Under the pieces are notes generated by a model. It searched no databases. It was not told where the DNA came from and saw nothing but the letters and a program-made list of their open reading frames with translations. Source: Botryotinia globosa (Eukaryota; Ascomycota; Leotiomycetes; Helotiales; Sclerotiniaceae). Taken from it: 64,000 nucleotides of DNA. The stretch spans positions 1,734,501 through 1,798,500 of the forward strand of contig RCSZ01000011.1 in the NCBI GenBank assembly GCA_014898425.1, written 5' to 3'. How positions within the stretch are numbered: the first letter of the stretch is position 1; each line of letters starts with the position of its first letter. A program made the position numbers and the translations under genes. Shown here piece after piece: positions 21,635 to 33,800 of this stretch.

Positions 21635-24600
21635 CTAATACTCATCATCACTCTCATCATCCGGCAAAAGCGCTCTATATCTTCTTTCCGCCAAATCCTC
21701 CTCCAATCCCCCTTCATCTCCACTATCTATATAGCCCTCTCCGCCCGCCAAACTAAGCGCCACAGGCAAGAAAACCAACGCATGCAACGCCGCAAAAATG
21801 ACTAACGCAAGCCAAATTCTGAAATAATAAATCTCAAAGATTTTACTCCTCGTAAAGGCCAACACCGTGACACCTACCAATTTCGTAATCGTGATACCGC
21901 TGAAGACTGAGCCACCTACATTTACAAGAGCGGTCCAGGCGCGCGCGTCCTTATTGCGGAACTTATTTTTGGCTTTTTCCATAACGGAGCGCGAGGGGAA
22001 CATAAATGCGCGGGCGATGTGGGCGCAGAATTCCACGCCGATGCCGACGCAGATGATGAGGTTGACGAGACTGACTGCGTTGAGAGAGACGTTGAAGACG
22101 GCCATTGTACCGATGATATCGGTGACTATCATTATCACTGTTACTGTGACTACTGCGCCTGTTTTGAGAGATCCGAGAAGAATTGAAGAGATGAATAGAA
22201 TAAGTACCAAAGCGGAACAGAGGAGAGTTGCTGTGAGACTGATAATGGTGGTGTATTGGTCGAAGAATATGTAGTAGACACTGTAGGGGAAGACTTCTAG
22301 ACCAGACTTTTCACTCATACCATCTGCGATACGACGAGCAGAGGCATAGGCGGCAATGAAATCTTCTTGGCTGTGGAGTGATGTGTGACTCGTGCGGAAG
22401 TGACTTGCTGGAATGGTATCTCTTTCTGCATCAATAACCAAGGCATTTCCATATGCAGCCTGACCCCCGAGAGGACAGTCATCATCTGTGGGAGAAGCGA
22501 TCCATTTTTCTAGGTAATGAATAAATTCTTGGCCCTCAGGCATACCATGTAAAGTAATATTCCATGCTGGATCACGATGTTCGAAGCAAGCTGAACGACC
22601 TTCAACACAACACGAGTCTAATGAAGGATCGAGCCAACGGAAATAGTCGTCGATCCAGCTAGCAGGAGTAGCTGCGATGTAGGAAACTTCTGGCCTCTTC
22701 CTTTCGGACTCCAAGATATTGGTAAGGGATTCTGTTTCGCATGTTGTGAAGCGAGAGCATAGCTGTTGTTGATGGCTGCGTTCGGTGACATTCAACTCCC
22801 GAGTAACAAAATATACTGGTGGTCCCGAATCAAAGTAAGCGTACAAATCATTGAAGTATGGAATGAGATATGATCCGTCTGGAATTGCCACACGTTGATC
22901 CAAACCTAAAGCGACCTCAGGCATTAATGCAACCGCAGCGGCGAATATTCCAAGAAAGACAACGACGACAGCGATCTTTACTTTACGACCAAGTAAAGTT
23001 GGAGCATAAGTCTTGCGGATAAACTTTTGAAGGAAGCCTTCATCAGAACCTTCGTAAAATCTCGAGTAAGAATTGCCATTGCCATTTCCAAGGTGAACTC
23101 CCGCAGTTTTGATCTGGATGCAAGGAACACAATCTACACGACGATCCTCAACGCGTCGTTGATTGAGACTGAGAATAGAAACAAACATGGTGATCTGTAG
23201 AACAGCATTGATAAATACTGCGCCTGCAGCATAAATTGCAAAGTTTCGAACTGCTGGCATACCAACAAAAGCACCAAGAGCAAACGCAATGGTCTCAGTA
23301 GATGCTGATAGAAGAATTGATGGACCCATTCTTCCAAGTGCTTTTGCAATACGGTGCTCAACCACTTCATCAGGATGGCTAGTATTAACTCTTTCAAATT
23401 CGTGTACGATCAAAAAGATGTTATCGACACCAACTGCAAGAACGATGAATGGGATAACCTCAGCAATGATAAGCGTAACCTTGACGCCTGCAAAGGAGAA
23501 TAGACCGATTGAGGCTGAGATAGACATCAGTACAATCATAATACCCACTACTCCTAGTGAGAACTTAGATTGGACCAAAGAGCTGGCTGGGTTGTGCATT
23601 AATGTTTGGAATGAGATGGTTGTCGAGCCAAGAGCTAAAGATGCGTAGAAGAACATGATGATGTAACTAATGACGACAATTTTTGCATCAGTGTTGGTGG
23701 ATTTATTAAGTTCTTGCTCGAGACTTATCTCAGTTGAGAAAGAAAGTCTTAAACCACGTTCGTTTGCTTCGACCTGCAAGCGTAACAACTCATCTCGAAG
23801 GGATGCCTCCCAATCCATAGCATGTTCGACTTGAGAAGACCCTTCATCATCATTTCTCACTACCCAAGTGATAATGAGGGCAGTAGCATCAATAACATCA
23901 CCAGATTCTTGCCAACCACCAAAGATCATCTTAGGATCCAACGGTTGACCAAAAGCAGGACGGCAATTCACAGGTGATTCGGCACAGGATCGAATGGTTT
24001 GCTCCCATTTATCCGGGCCTACACTGGAAATATCGTCGTTCAAGTAACCTCCTACAGATTGAACGACACAAGCATCACCAGTGGGCTTCAGGCATATATC
24101 ACTGAATTTGGTACCAGTTTGTTTTCCGGTCAACCCTCTAATTCGGCCTTCAGCTTCAAGCCACCATTTCAACGTATCGTAACTCATAACAGGACCAGGA
24201 CCTGATGGGTTAGTATCGTTGACCAAGAATACTTGCTCGGCACGATAAAATGGTCCAAAATTCGAATCGAAATAAGCTTTCTCTTGAGCAGCAGAAGATG
24301 ATGGGCTGACCCATAGACGTGCAGGATTCTGTTCAATCTCAAATTTTGTCCAACCTAAACTCAAGATTCCAACTATGATTATGCTTGTTACAATAGTGAT
24401 AGCTGGAAATCTCGCAGCTGTGAAGCCCAGACGACTGAATGCAGTATCACAGACCGTATTGATCCAATAAGTTCTTTGAGGTCGGTCATACATGGCTCTA
24501 TTGTGGATCATGTCACCTTCATCATCATCATCATCACTTGGGGCAACATCTTCCAAAAGTCGTAATCTTTCATTACGTCTTTTGGTATGCTTGGCCCAAG

Positions 24601-25506
24601 CTATGTGACCAAACACAGCAATGGCGACCAATAGTAGTACCATGCTGTATGTGAAGATAGCTGCGAAAGAAAGACATGGCAGCAATCCAACATGGCATGA
24701 CCCAGACTTTGAAACTTCTGGCAAAGCCGGGCAGACTGCGGGACAGTCCACACAAGAACATCGGAAGTTTGGGTCTTCGTCGTTACACTTCTTGGGTACC
24801 ATAGGTAATGGATCCATCCCCTTCTCCGGATATTTGTTAGGGTCTGGAAAGTTGATCTGGAATGGCGAGCCTAGTAAAGATTTGTGTCCTAGGAAAGCCA
24901 AGAATGAAGAGTAGTTCTTTGCTCCTCCTCCAATAAATTCCATGGCATTGGAATTTGTTGGTCCAAACTTAACATCTTTGCAGCTATCGAAGAACCCCGA
25001 GCCATATTCATCAGAGATGAGTTGATCAAGCTCCTTGACGATGTATTTATCACCCTTCTTCTGTGTTTCCGTTACATTCAGGAAGAGAGATTGATCTGGA
25101 GAGCATGTAAATGTACAAAAAGTGTTGTAAAAGTTCTCCTTGCATGCCGGGCAAGAGGATATGATTGGATTCGCCTTCTTGATCTGATCTGCAAGAGCAT
25201 CTATCTGCGAAGCCATCAGCAAAGTCCCGACCCATTTCAAAGATTTCCACATACCTGACTTCCCTCACAACAAACAGGTCCTGTACTCCATTTCGGACCA
25301 CATAGTTCGACCAGTTGTTTCCTCACATCATGATCTGGTTCCCTTGCAAGCCCGTTATCCGGACAAGGGAGTTCAGGACCAAACCAACTATCCTTCCCAC
25401 AGCTGCCCCTTATCGAACACCTTCCAGCTTCGTGTTTCGGTGTAAATCCTTCGCCTGCTGCGAAAGCAGCAGTGAGAATTCCGACTAAAGTGAAGGAATG
25501 CCGCAT
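21635..25506 (-). CDS. NCR1: Niemann-Pick C1 sterol transporter homologue (2 exons)
   Basis: Exons 25255-25506 and 21635-25204, with a 50-bp intron (donor GTATGT, acceptor TTCGCAG); 1273 aa, close to the family's usual length. It moves sterols out of the vacuole/lysosome lumen through the limiting membrane. The N-terminus MRHSFTLVGILTAAFAAGEG is a signal peptide. The Cys-rich luminal sterol-binding domain follows (GRCSIRGSCG, VCCEGSQ, ISSCPACKENFYNTFCTFTC). A first transmembrane helix and the acidic cytoplasmic DDDDDEGD segment come next. The sterol-sensing domain lies in the middle third (IPFIVLAVGVDNIFLIVHEF), and a second RND-type membrane bundle is at the C-terminus (LVNLIICVGIGVEFCAHIAR). 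The cytoplasmic tail ends in acidic DDESDDEY. No lesions seen. I start at the ATG at 25506. Confidence 0.96.
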
Positions 25507-26440
25507 CACTGCGTCTGTTTACATGCGCCGCCCAGCGTCGCGATATACGAAGGCGGAGAGTCGATGATACACAGGCGAATCTGATGGAGTAAGTGTACAC
25601 AGAGAACGGTTTGCAGTATGAAAGTAGATGTCAAATCAATAAATTAATTATTGATTGGGGGTAACGATCGATAATTGAATTATTGATTTGATATTGTATT
25701 CTTGTGTTGGAATTACTTGATGGTTGTTGTCTGTATATCCATCAGTCCAGTACGTACTGTAGATGCGTCCCAGCCACCAACCAATGCTGTCATAGTTCTA
25801 GCTCGTCGTTCTATGTGGCGTAGAGCTTCGCGTATCATTTGAATCCTTGTTTCACAATGGCCAACAAACTCACAAGGTACTCTCTCACCCGTCTACATAA
25901 TCGAGCAGTGAGTCAGTGACTTTCCGTCTACACATTGATGGAGATTTGTAGGTTGCTATATTTTCAAAGATTTCTTGCTTCGTTTTACACATCAAATTCA
26001 TGTCAACGGTTTCTCATCAAAACAGATGATTCAACACGCTGTTGCAAGACAATGCTAATGGTCAAAGTTTGGTAAAGCTGGTAATGGAGCTCTATAGACT
26101 CATTCTATATGTCCTTCATAACATTATGCTGTCGATGGCACGAATCGCCAGTCATCTAGTAGCTGTAAAAAAAAGATAAATTAAACCGTATCCCAAACAC
26201 GCTCCTTAAACTCCGGCTGAAATGCTCAAATGCCCGCCTTATCCCAAATCGGTATCCAATCGAATTTTTAACATGCATGAAATCGGTCTTTGCCAGTGTT
26301 CTGGGAAAGTTAAGCCGTGGATATGAGAGCCAGATTATATGTTTATCTGGCTGAAAGAATGACTTTCCAGTTGTAACTGGTTCGTATAATCATAACTCGT
26401 TCTTGTCGCTCTAGTCGTTCCGCAATCATGAATTTCCTCC
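25507..26440. other. intergenic; NCR1 promoter and NMNAT 3' flank
   Basis: No coding-like frame. It should hold the NCR1 promoter near 25510-25700 and the 3' end of the adenylyltransferase transcript near 26300-26440. Confidence 0.45.
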
Positions 26441-27353
26441 TTAATTCTTAAGCTTTGAATCTCCCACTGCAGGTGATGCCCGTCCCGAACCTTCTGCTGC
26501 CTTGGATTTGCCTGCGCTAATGGATGATGCACCATCCTCTTCGTAAAGGTGATGCTCTTCGATATACTCGATGACTGGAGCGGGTAACAAATACTGTACA
26601 CTCATTTCTTTCCTTAAGAAAAGTCTAATCTTTGTGCTACTGATATCATTTGTGACAAGTTGTTGGATGACGTAGATGTTGCGTTTGTATTGTTCGAGAC
26701 TTGCAAGAGCGTCCTCAATATCCGTGCCGGTACGTTCGACAATGAAAGTACCATATTGTCCCAAAATATGTTGAAGATCATCCTCACTCCAAACTCCTGG
26801 AATACTCATTGTTTCGATAAGATCAGCTCCAGCTAATAGAGCAATGCGAACCGGTACTCGGGATCCATCCGGTCGTATAGCACCGCCCATGACTTTGTTT
26901 ATTTCATGCTCGACATGATCAAGTACCAGGGCAGTCGGGGTATATTCTGTCTGTAAGGCCTCCCAAGGATCCACCATAAGCCAATTTGATGATTGTACAG
27001 CCAATTCGCACATGTTAAGTCTGCGGGTGTTAGCTATACATGTATAAACATGATGTGAAATTTGAGACTTACCGGTGTTCCGAACTTGCCAGGCCTGCCT
27101 TCTTGTAAAAGTTGGATACAGGTGAGAAGTAACCACTAAGGAGTTCAAACTCTGTGTTAAACTTGCAATAATCGGCAGCCATCTCCATCATTCGCAAATG
27201 AAGGTAGGTTATAGGTGAGAAACTACCACATGCTACCAATACTAAGGGAGTCTTCTCGGGATGGTTTTGAGTGAGTCTTAGGCGATCGGTTGGGAAGGTG
27301 TAATTGTCGAGAGTTTGCGCAGGAATAACCTGGGCGGCAGGGTTGGCAGACAT
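26441..27353 (-). CDS. NMA1: nicotinamide/nicotinate mononucleotide adenylyltransferase (2 exons)
   Basis: Exons 27073-27353 and 26441-27020, with a 52-bp intron (donor GTAAGT, acceptor CCGCAG after GCTAAC); 286 aa. The enzyme joins NMN or NaMN with ATP to make NAD or its deamido form, the last shared step of NAD synthesis. The nucleotidyltransferase motif GSFSPITYLHLR is at 43-54. FYKKAGLASSEHR reaches the intron, and splicing restores EHR-LNMCELAV. SSNWLMVDPWE and LLAGADLIETM follow, and the second nucleotide-binding motif ISSTKIR is at about 220. The C-terminal Ser/Ala/Lys tail is not conserved. All catalytic motifs look intact. Yeast has two near-identical copies (NMA1 and NMA2); the symbol marks the family only. 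Confidence 0.95.
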
Positions 27354-30300
27354 CTTCAGATGGTGATTTGGAGGTTGTATGTTGTTGCTTGGAGGAGAAG
27401 TGGAAAAGACTCTTGAGATTTTGGGTGAAGAGCAAAGTCTAGATGACGAATTTCGGAATAGCAGGGATTGATTGCGAAGGAATTGCGATGAGTTGAAGAT
27501 AGTTCTAGCAGCCGCTCTTTGCAGAGTCCGACAAAGAATAAAGTACGCCGTTGTCTCTGATTTTATTGGAGTTTGATGGGGATGTTTAATTTTTCGAAGG
27601 ATAAAATGTAGATTGATAATAAAGTAATAAATCAGAATTAAGACTTTTCGATGTCCGGTGGATTAGTGAATTTTATAATATCGGCTGGAGGGAGGAGTCA
27701 GAGATCAGAGATAGGTGGAGGTACTGTAGTATGTAGTGGGATGATGGCTCGAGAGTCGAGAGTCGAGATATGCGCAAAGCCCCGCCCCTACGCTTTGATA
27801 TAATACCGGAACCCAGCCCAGCAAATGCTAGGTAGGCAAGAAGCAATCAAACTACAGTACAATGTATCTTATTACAGTACAAGGTAGGCAAGAAGCATCG
27901 ACTGAGACGATTGAGACATATGGTGGATTGCTTCGGTTTGCATCTGAGATGTCGACTTACTTACAAATCACACACAAACCACCACAGTTGGCTTTGGAGA
28001 GATGATGTTTTCGAAATCAAACATTCAATCTCTGTGCATCCCCATCCATCCATCCGTCCATCCATACTCAACATTTGGTAGCTGGCCTGGATTATGTGCC
28101 TCCAGGTACCATGCACAATGCACTCGGCTCCAATCAAAGAGGGATTATCTAACTCGAATCGTTTCAAAATGTCCAACCCCTCTCTGCCAGAATTTGGCTT
28201 TATGAAGAGATCGGGATAAGAATGACTAACAGATACCTATACAGGCAGCTTCTGAGGCAATTTCTACAAAGGCTATTCGAAGAAGCATGTCTACCGGTAC
28301 TCGAGGAGAGCGAGAGCCTCGGTGTTGGGATATATACTTCGCAGATTACATATCTGCTGGGTATATCAACTCCTGTGTTCATCTAGGGATCTATCTACCT
28401 ATGAAAAGCCGTCATCGCCGCAAAGTTATTCAGCAATTAAATCCCCAACCCTAGCGAGCCTAGCTATCACCAACCGTTGCTCAACCTTGCGTGCTTGCAT
28501 TGCAACGAGCCCAAATGGGTGCTTTTGTTTCCTACCTATCAGAAACAATGCTGAATTCCTCACCACCTTGTTTAACCACTCCTCCCCGTGAAACCGCCCC
28601 GGAAAAGCCGAATTCCCAAGATATATCCATCTCATCCGAAATTGTTCGAGCTCAAGATGTTACCCGTCACCCGCGGTACCGAGAAGAGCATGTCCACGTA
28701 GTTTTGATCAAGTTCTCTGTTGCTCGATACTTTGCCTATTCTCTTGCTGAAGGGAACACATGGGTGTTGACGTTTCTACGAGGTAGACGTAGGAGCATAA
28801 AGTGACTACACATATGGTCGATCGCATAACATCGTCTCATGCAGGGAGGTATAGGATTTTTCCTCATTGCTTCAGTCAAATGTTGAATGTACTGGTAGGT
28901 ATCGCTACTACACCTCGCATATAGCTCTCTGTTCAAGGCCGAAAGATTAAGTGGCTTTTACGACTGTGTGAATGTACATTGAGCAATTGCAAACATTTTG
29001 TACTACAGCCATCTTTTGGGTATAGTGACATGTATCCAAACAGGTTCATCTGTGGGCTTCTATCTCTCGGTATATGGACAAGAAAATAATAGATTCAAAG
29101 AACCATTAGGTATATAATATTCTTGGTGTATGTTGGAAGTATCAAGTGATTCTAGTATCCGGGATACGAATGGAAGGTATGTGGAAGTGATCTCTGGTAC
29201 AGATGAGTTGTCCATAGTATTTAAAGATTGTGAAAGGTCTGATAACCTATAATGAAGCTGTACGTAGCTAGGGAAGATACGAAGGTGGTATCGTGATATC
29301 AAGAGACCTCTATGATATTGGATATTTTCTCCTATTCAAAAGTTTCGTTCAACCAATATCGATGAAGTAAACTCATGTATTCCGTAGAACGAAGATTTTG
29401 GATATCGGCCAGCTTGAGTCAACCACTCAACTTGCATAGTACGTTATACATCCATTCATCTTCTTCATTGATCTGTATCATCAGATCCAACTAGAATGGG
29501 GGCAAGCGCCCAAACCCCCATAGCTCGCTGCGCTCGAGAAAGAAGCCATATGTTGATAAATAAACTTTCTGGTAGGAGATCGCTTTGCTCAAGATGACGA
29601 AGGAGACATAGACAATACGTCTCTTCCCAATGCCGCCTCGAAAAGAATGAATGTTTGAACGGACATGTGCCCTTTTCCAGTATCAATCTGGAATACTTGT
29701 TAGTATTTGGTATGAATTCTGTTATTCAGTAGATTTGGGATAGAATGAATCCTATTCAGCCCCCTCGACGCAAACAGATTCTCGAATTCCAGTCGGAAAT
29801 GACATTATATGTCTATCGAGGTAGTCGAATATTGAATCATGTTCTTCTCCAACGTCAATGGATGTCAATCATTTTGTTCATTATAAGCAAGCGTCTGGTT
29901 GGAATGAAAGGAATCTCTTTATTACCCACCTGGATATGATTGAACGCGTTGATATAGGAATTGTGTGATTGATTTCAACTTTTACTTATGTAATTCTGTC
30001 AACCTTTCCTCCCGAGGTCGCCAATACAATTGGAAATTGTGAATCTTAATCTTAATTGAATTACCTCCGCATCATCACACATTTCTGAAATTATTATTCA
30101 ATACAAGAATAAATTCATTGCAGCTACGTACCTACTCTCTCTCCTCGAGTACTGTTTATCAATAATAAGTGTTGATGTTGATGACCTATATACCGTACGG
30201 TAGCTTCACTCCGCTAAATTTTCGAGCTCAACTAAAATAAACAAATACTAGTCTCCACCCGCACCACAACGTACACAGATAGATAGGTAGGTAGGTACCT

Positions 30301-30521
30301 ACTTATTACATAGAACACAAGGCTCCTCTTACAAGCAATATTACACACCACCACCACACCACCACTACAAACTCCTTGAAAGGAAAGTCAACCACCACCA
30401 CTTCTTCTTCCCCCTCAAAAAGGAACTTGATCCTTTCCTCTACAAACGATATTGAGAAGGAATAACAAACACGAAAGAAACTACTGGCGACCTCTATATC
30501 AGAAACCGAACTGATGGATTA
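27354..30521. other. 3.2-kb stretch without recognised gene
   Basis: Many short frames occur on both strands, none with family motifs, splice-linked neighbours or coding bias I trust. There is a CATC/CCAT microsatellite near 28039-28065. Upstream of the UFD4 gene the sequence is rich in CACCAC/CTTCTT pyrimidine tracts (30340-30420), typical of fungal promoters and leaders. A small orphan or noncoding RNA cannot be excluded. Confidence 0.4.
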
Positions 30522-30806
30522 ATGGCAAAGGGTACGAGTCATATTGAAAGGCCACAAGAGTCGACATCATTTAACGATAACGGTCCAGAAATATCAAGAC
30601 CACTCTCCACTGCGACTTCCATCTCTTCATCTTCTTCATTTACTCCCAGGTACACAACCACCTTTACCTTTGTCTTTTACCTGCGTTTCTTCCTCGTCAA
30701 CAATTCCTTCTTAATCATTAAATCATTTTCAACTACTTGCGACTGTCAATCACCAGTTGTCGATGGTTGAATAGATTAAGAGGTTATTATTCAAGAGCCA
30801 ATACTC
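30522..30806 (+). promoter_or_regulatory. probable UFD4 leader with upstream ORF and possible 5' intron
   Basis: An ATG at 30522 opens a Ser/Thr-rich reading frame (STATSISSSSSFTPR) that reaches a GTACAC donor-like site at about 30652. A pyrimidine-rich segment and an acceptor-like TTCAAG near 30794 lie just before the main ATG at 30807. Joining them does not keep the main frame, so this is better read as a leader with an upstream frame than as a coding exon. Confidence 0.35.
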
Positions 30807-33800
30807 ATGTCTTCCAGAATTACACGATCGTCCGCGCGGCAAGCTGCCAACTCTTCAGAACCATCGGCCGGCTCTTCTGCTTCTGCGACTGCAGCAACTG
30901 CAGCAGTAGCTCCATCAGGTCGTTCTTCAGCCCCATCACGAAAGCGTAAAGCTACTGTGCGGGAACCAAGTCCCGCTCTGGAACCTGAACCCACAAAGGC
31001 AACTCCATCCAAGCGTTCAAAGCGTCTGAAGGTTTCAGACCCCGTAGTTCCAACACCCGCTCCTGCTCCTGCCGCATCTTCTCGTCGAAAGAACGCAAAA
31101 GCTCCTGCGGTTATGTCTAGTCACAGGAAAGTCAAGATCCATTCGGAGCATGGTCTAGTATCTAACAATATATACAGTGATTCTGCTGGTCCTTCCAACG
31201 AACCATCAAACACAGCTGCTAGTTCCTCCAGGCGCAAGTCTAATAGAAATAATAAGAAAGGTGGGCCAGGTCTATTGAAATTCATATCCAAGTCGATCTA
31301 GTAGAAAGTTGCTAATATTCTCTCAAGCAGACACCTCAAGCAGCACCCCAAGCTCGAGTAAAAAGTCGAAGAAATCCGCCACTGCTGCTAAGGATGCAGA
31401 CACTACAATGAACGATGCAGATGATAAACCTCCCCCACATCCACTCGATGACGACGATCCCAGCGATGACAACGATGACGATGATATTCCTCGAGACTAC
31501 GATGGCGGCGATGATGACGATGACGATCCATTCGGCGGCTTCGGTGGACCTGGAGGACCACCTCATGGCTTATCGAGCACTCTGCGAGCTTTGAGTGGCA
31601 TGATGTCTGGAGTTTCTTCTCGATTGCGCGACATTTTGACACAATTGAGGCAAAAAGATGACCCATCCATTCAATTGATAGCTTTACAAGAACTTTCTGA
31701 GATACTACTTGTTTCTACTGAAGATAATCTCTCCGGTCACTTTTCTCCGGATGCCTTTGTCAAAGAACTGGTGATTTTGATGCAACCTGCTGACTTCGGA
31801 TTTGGGGAGGCAAATCCTGAGATAATGCTCCTTGCCTGTCGATGCATTGCCAATTTGATGGAAGCTTTACCTGCGAGCACTGCTAACGTTGTCTACGGTG
31901 GCGCCGTCCCAGTTCTATGCCAGAGCATTTTAGAATTGACTTTCATTGATATAGCTGAACAAGCTTTAAGTGTGAGTGCTTCGCCTTGGATTTATGCTTC
32001 AAATACTGACTCCTACTTCAGACCTTGGAAAAGATATCTATTGAATATCCAGCATCAATTGTCCGCGAGGGAGGATTGACTGGTTGTCTAACGAATCTTG
32101 ACTTCCATAACACAAACACACAGAGAACTGCGGTCACTACTGCTGCAAATTGCTGCAGAAATATTCCAGAGGATTCATTCAACGTAGTCAAGGATGTTAT
32201 GCCCAATTTACTAAGCGTTTTCAATTCTAACGATCAGAAAGTCGTTGAGCAGGGCTCTCTCTGTGTAACTCGAATTGTGGAGAGCTTCAGGTACCATCCA
32301 AGCAAGCTTGAGGAGCTCGTCAGCCCCGACTTACTACGAGTGATTCTTCGTCTTTTGCTCCCTGGATCTACCAATCTTATTGGTGCTAATATTCATACAC
32401 AATTTCTCCGCGTTCTTGCTTTCACAGCAAAGGCGAGTCCTAAACTGTCTGCCGAACTCTTCAAAATGAACGTTGTTGAAACATTATATCAAATTTTGAC
32501 TGGTGTTTCGCCACCCAGCGCCACAGAAGATGTAGCATCAAAAATTGACAGCGTTGTGATCATGCAAGCCTTGATCCACAGACCTCGAGAACAGGTTATC
32601 GAGACTCTGAATGTTATATGTGAGCTTTTGCCTGGAATTCCACGAAGTGGCAATTCAATGTTCGACGACGATATTGACCCCGAATCTCCATCGGGAGCAA
32701 CAAATGCATCATCTGGTTCCAGAGAAGAGTCCGCAAACGATATTCGTATTGAACTTTTGGAGGGCTGTAGAGAACAGGTCAAGAGATTTGCAATCATTCT
32801 CTTTCCAACCTTGACGGATGCGTTCTCTAGCACCGTCAATCTCCACGTTCGCCAAAAGGTCCTCAACGCTCAGCTCAGAATGCTTTCTAATCTGGACAAA
32901 GATATTTTGATGGAGGCTTTAAGATCAGTTCCATATGCATCCTTTTTAGCTGCAATCCTCTCCCAACAAGATCACCCTAGCTTAGTAGTCTCAGCACTTC
33001 AAGCTACAGAGCTTCTTCTAGTTAGCCTTGAAGACATCTATCGCTACCAGTTTTACAGAGAGGGAGTAATTGCTGAAATTACTAAACTAGCCACTATCGA
33101 GGAAGCCAAGACTGAAAACAAGCATCCGTCTGCAGAGACAATTGAGTCTAAGCCATCTAGCTCGCAAGCCGATGCAGATCGCAAAATCTCTGAAAAGGCG
33201 GGTCAAAATGGAGAGGCTCGTAACGAAGATCACAACTCGTCAGATGAGGACAACGAAGACAATGAAAATAACGAGGACGAAATGGATAATGAAATCGGAC
33301 ATAACGATGATTTACAAGATGATGTAACAGCTTCTCCAGTCAGCTCTCATGGCTCTACAATGTCATTGGACGGTCTTCATCGACAGGCATCATCAGATCC
33401 AAAGACTATGATGCATGTCATTGCCGCCCGCGCCCAAAAGTTTCTCGACATCCATGAGAACGAGAAGAATAGTAAAGCCATGAAGAAGAAGGCAACCAAA
33501 ATCTTGACGAGCTTACAATCTCTCGCATCGGACATTAGAAATTTCTACCTGCATCAAGGGCCCGGCAATGGAATTGAGCTTTTCACCACACTCGCATCAT
33601 ATTTTGATGGTGATGTTTTGCAAAGTGTTACAAGTGCCGAGTTGTTGAATTCCGAAATAGTCCAAGTTCTCTTGGAAGTTTTCAATAATCCCGACGAGCA
33701 GCTGGCCAATGATGCTAGATCTGCGTTCCTCGAAGTCTTTATGGGCCAAACTCTTACTAAAAAGTCAATCTCTGGAGCAGATATGCCTGCAACTCCATTT

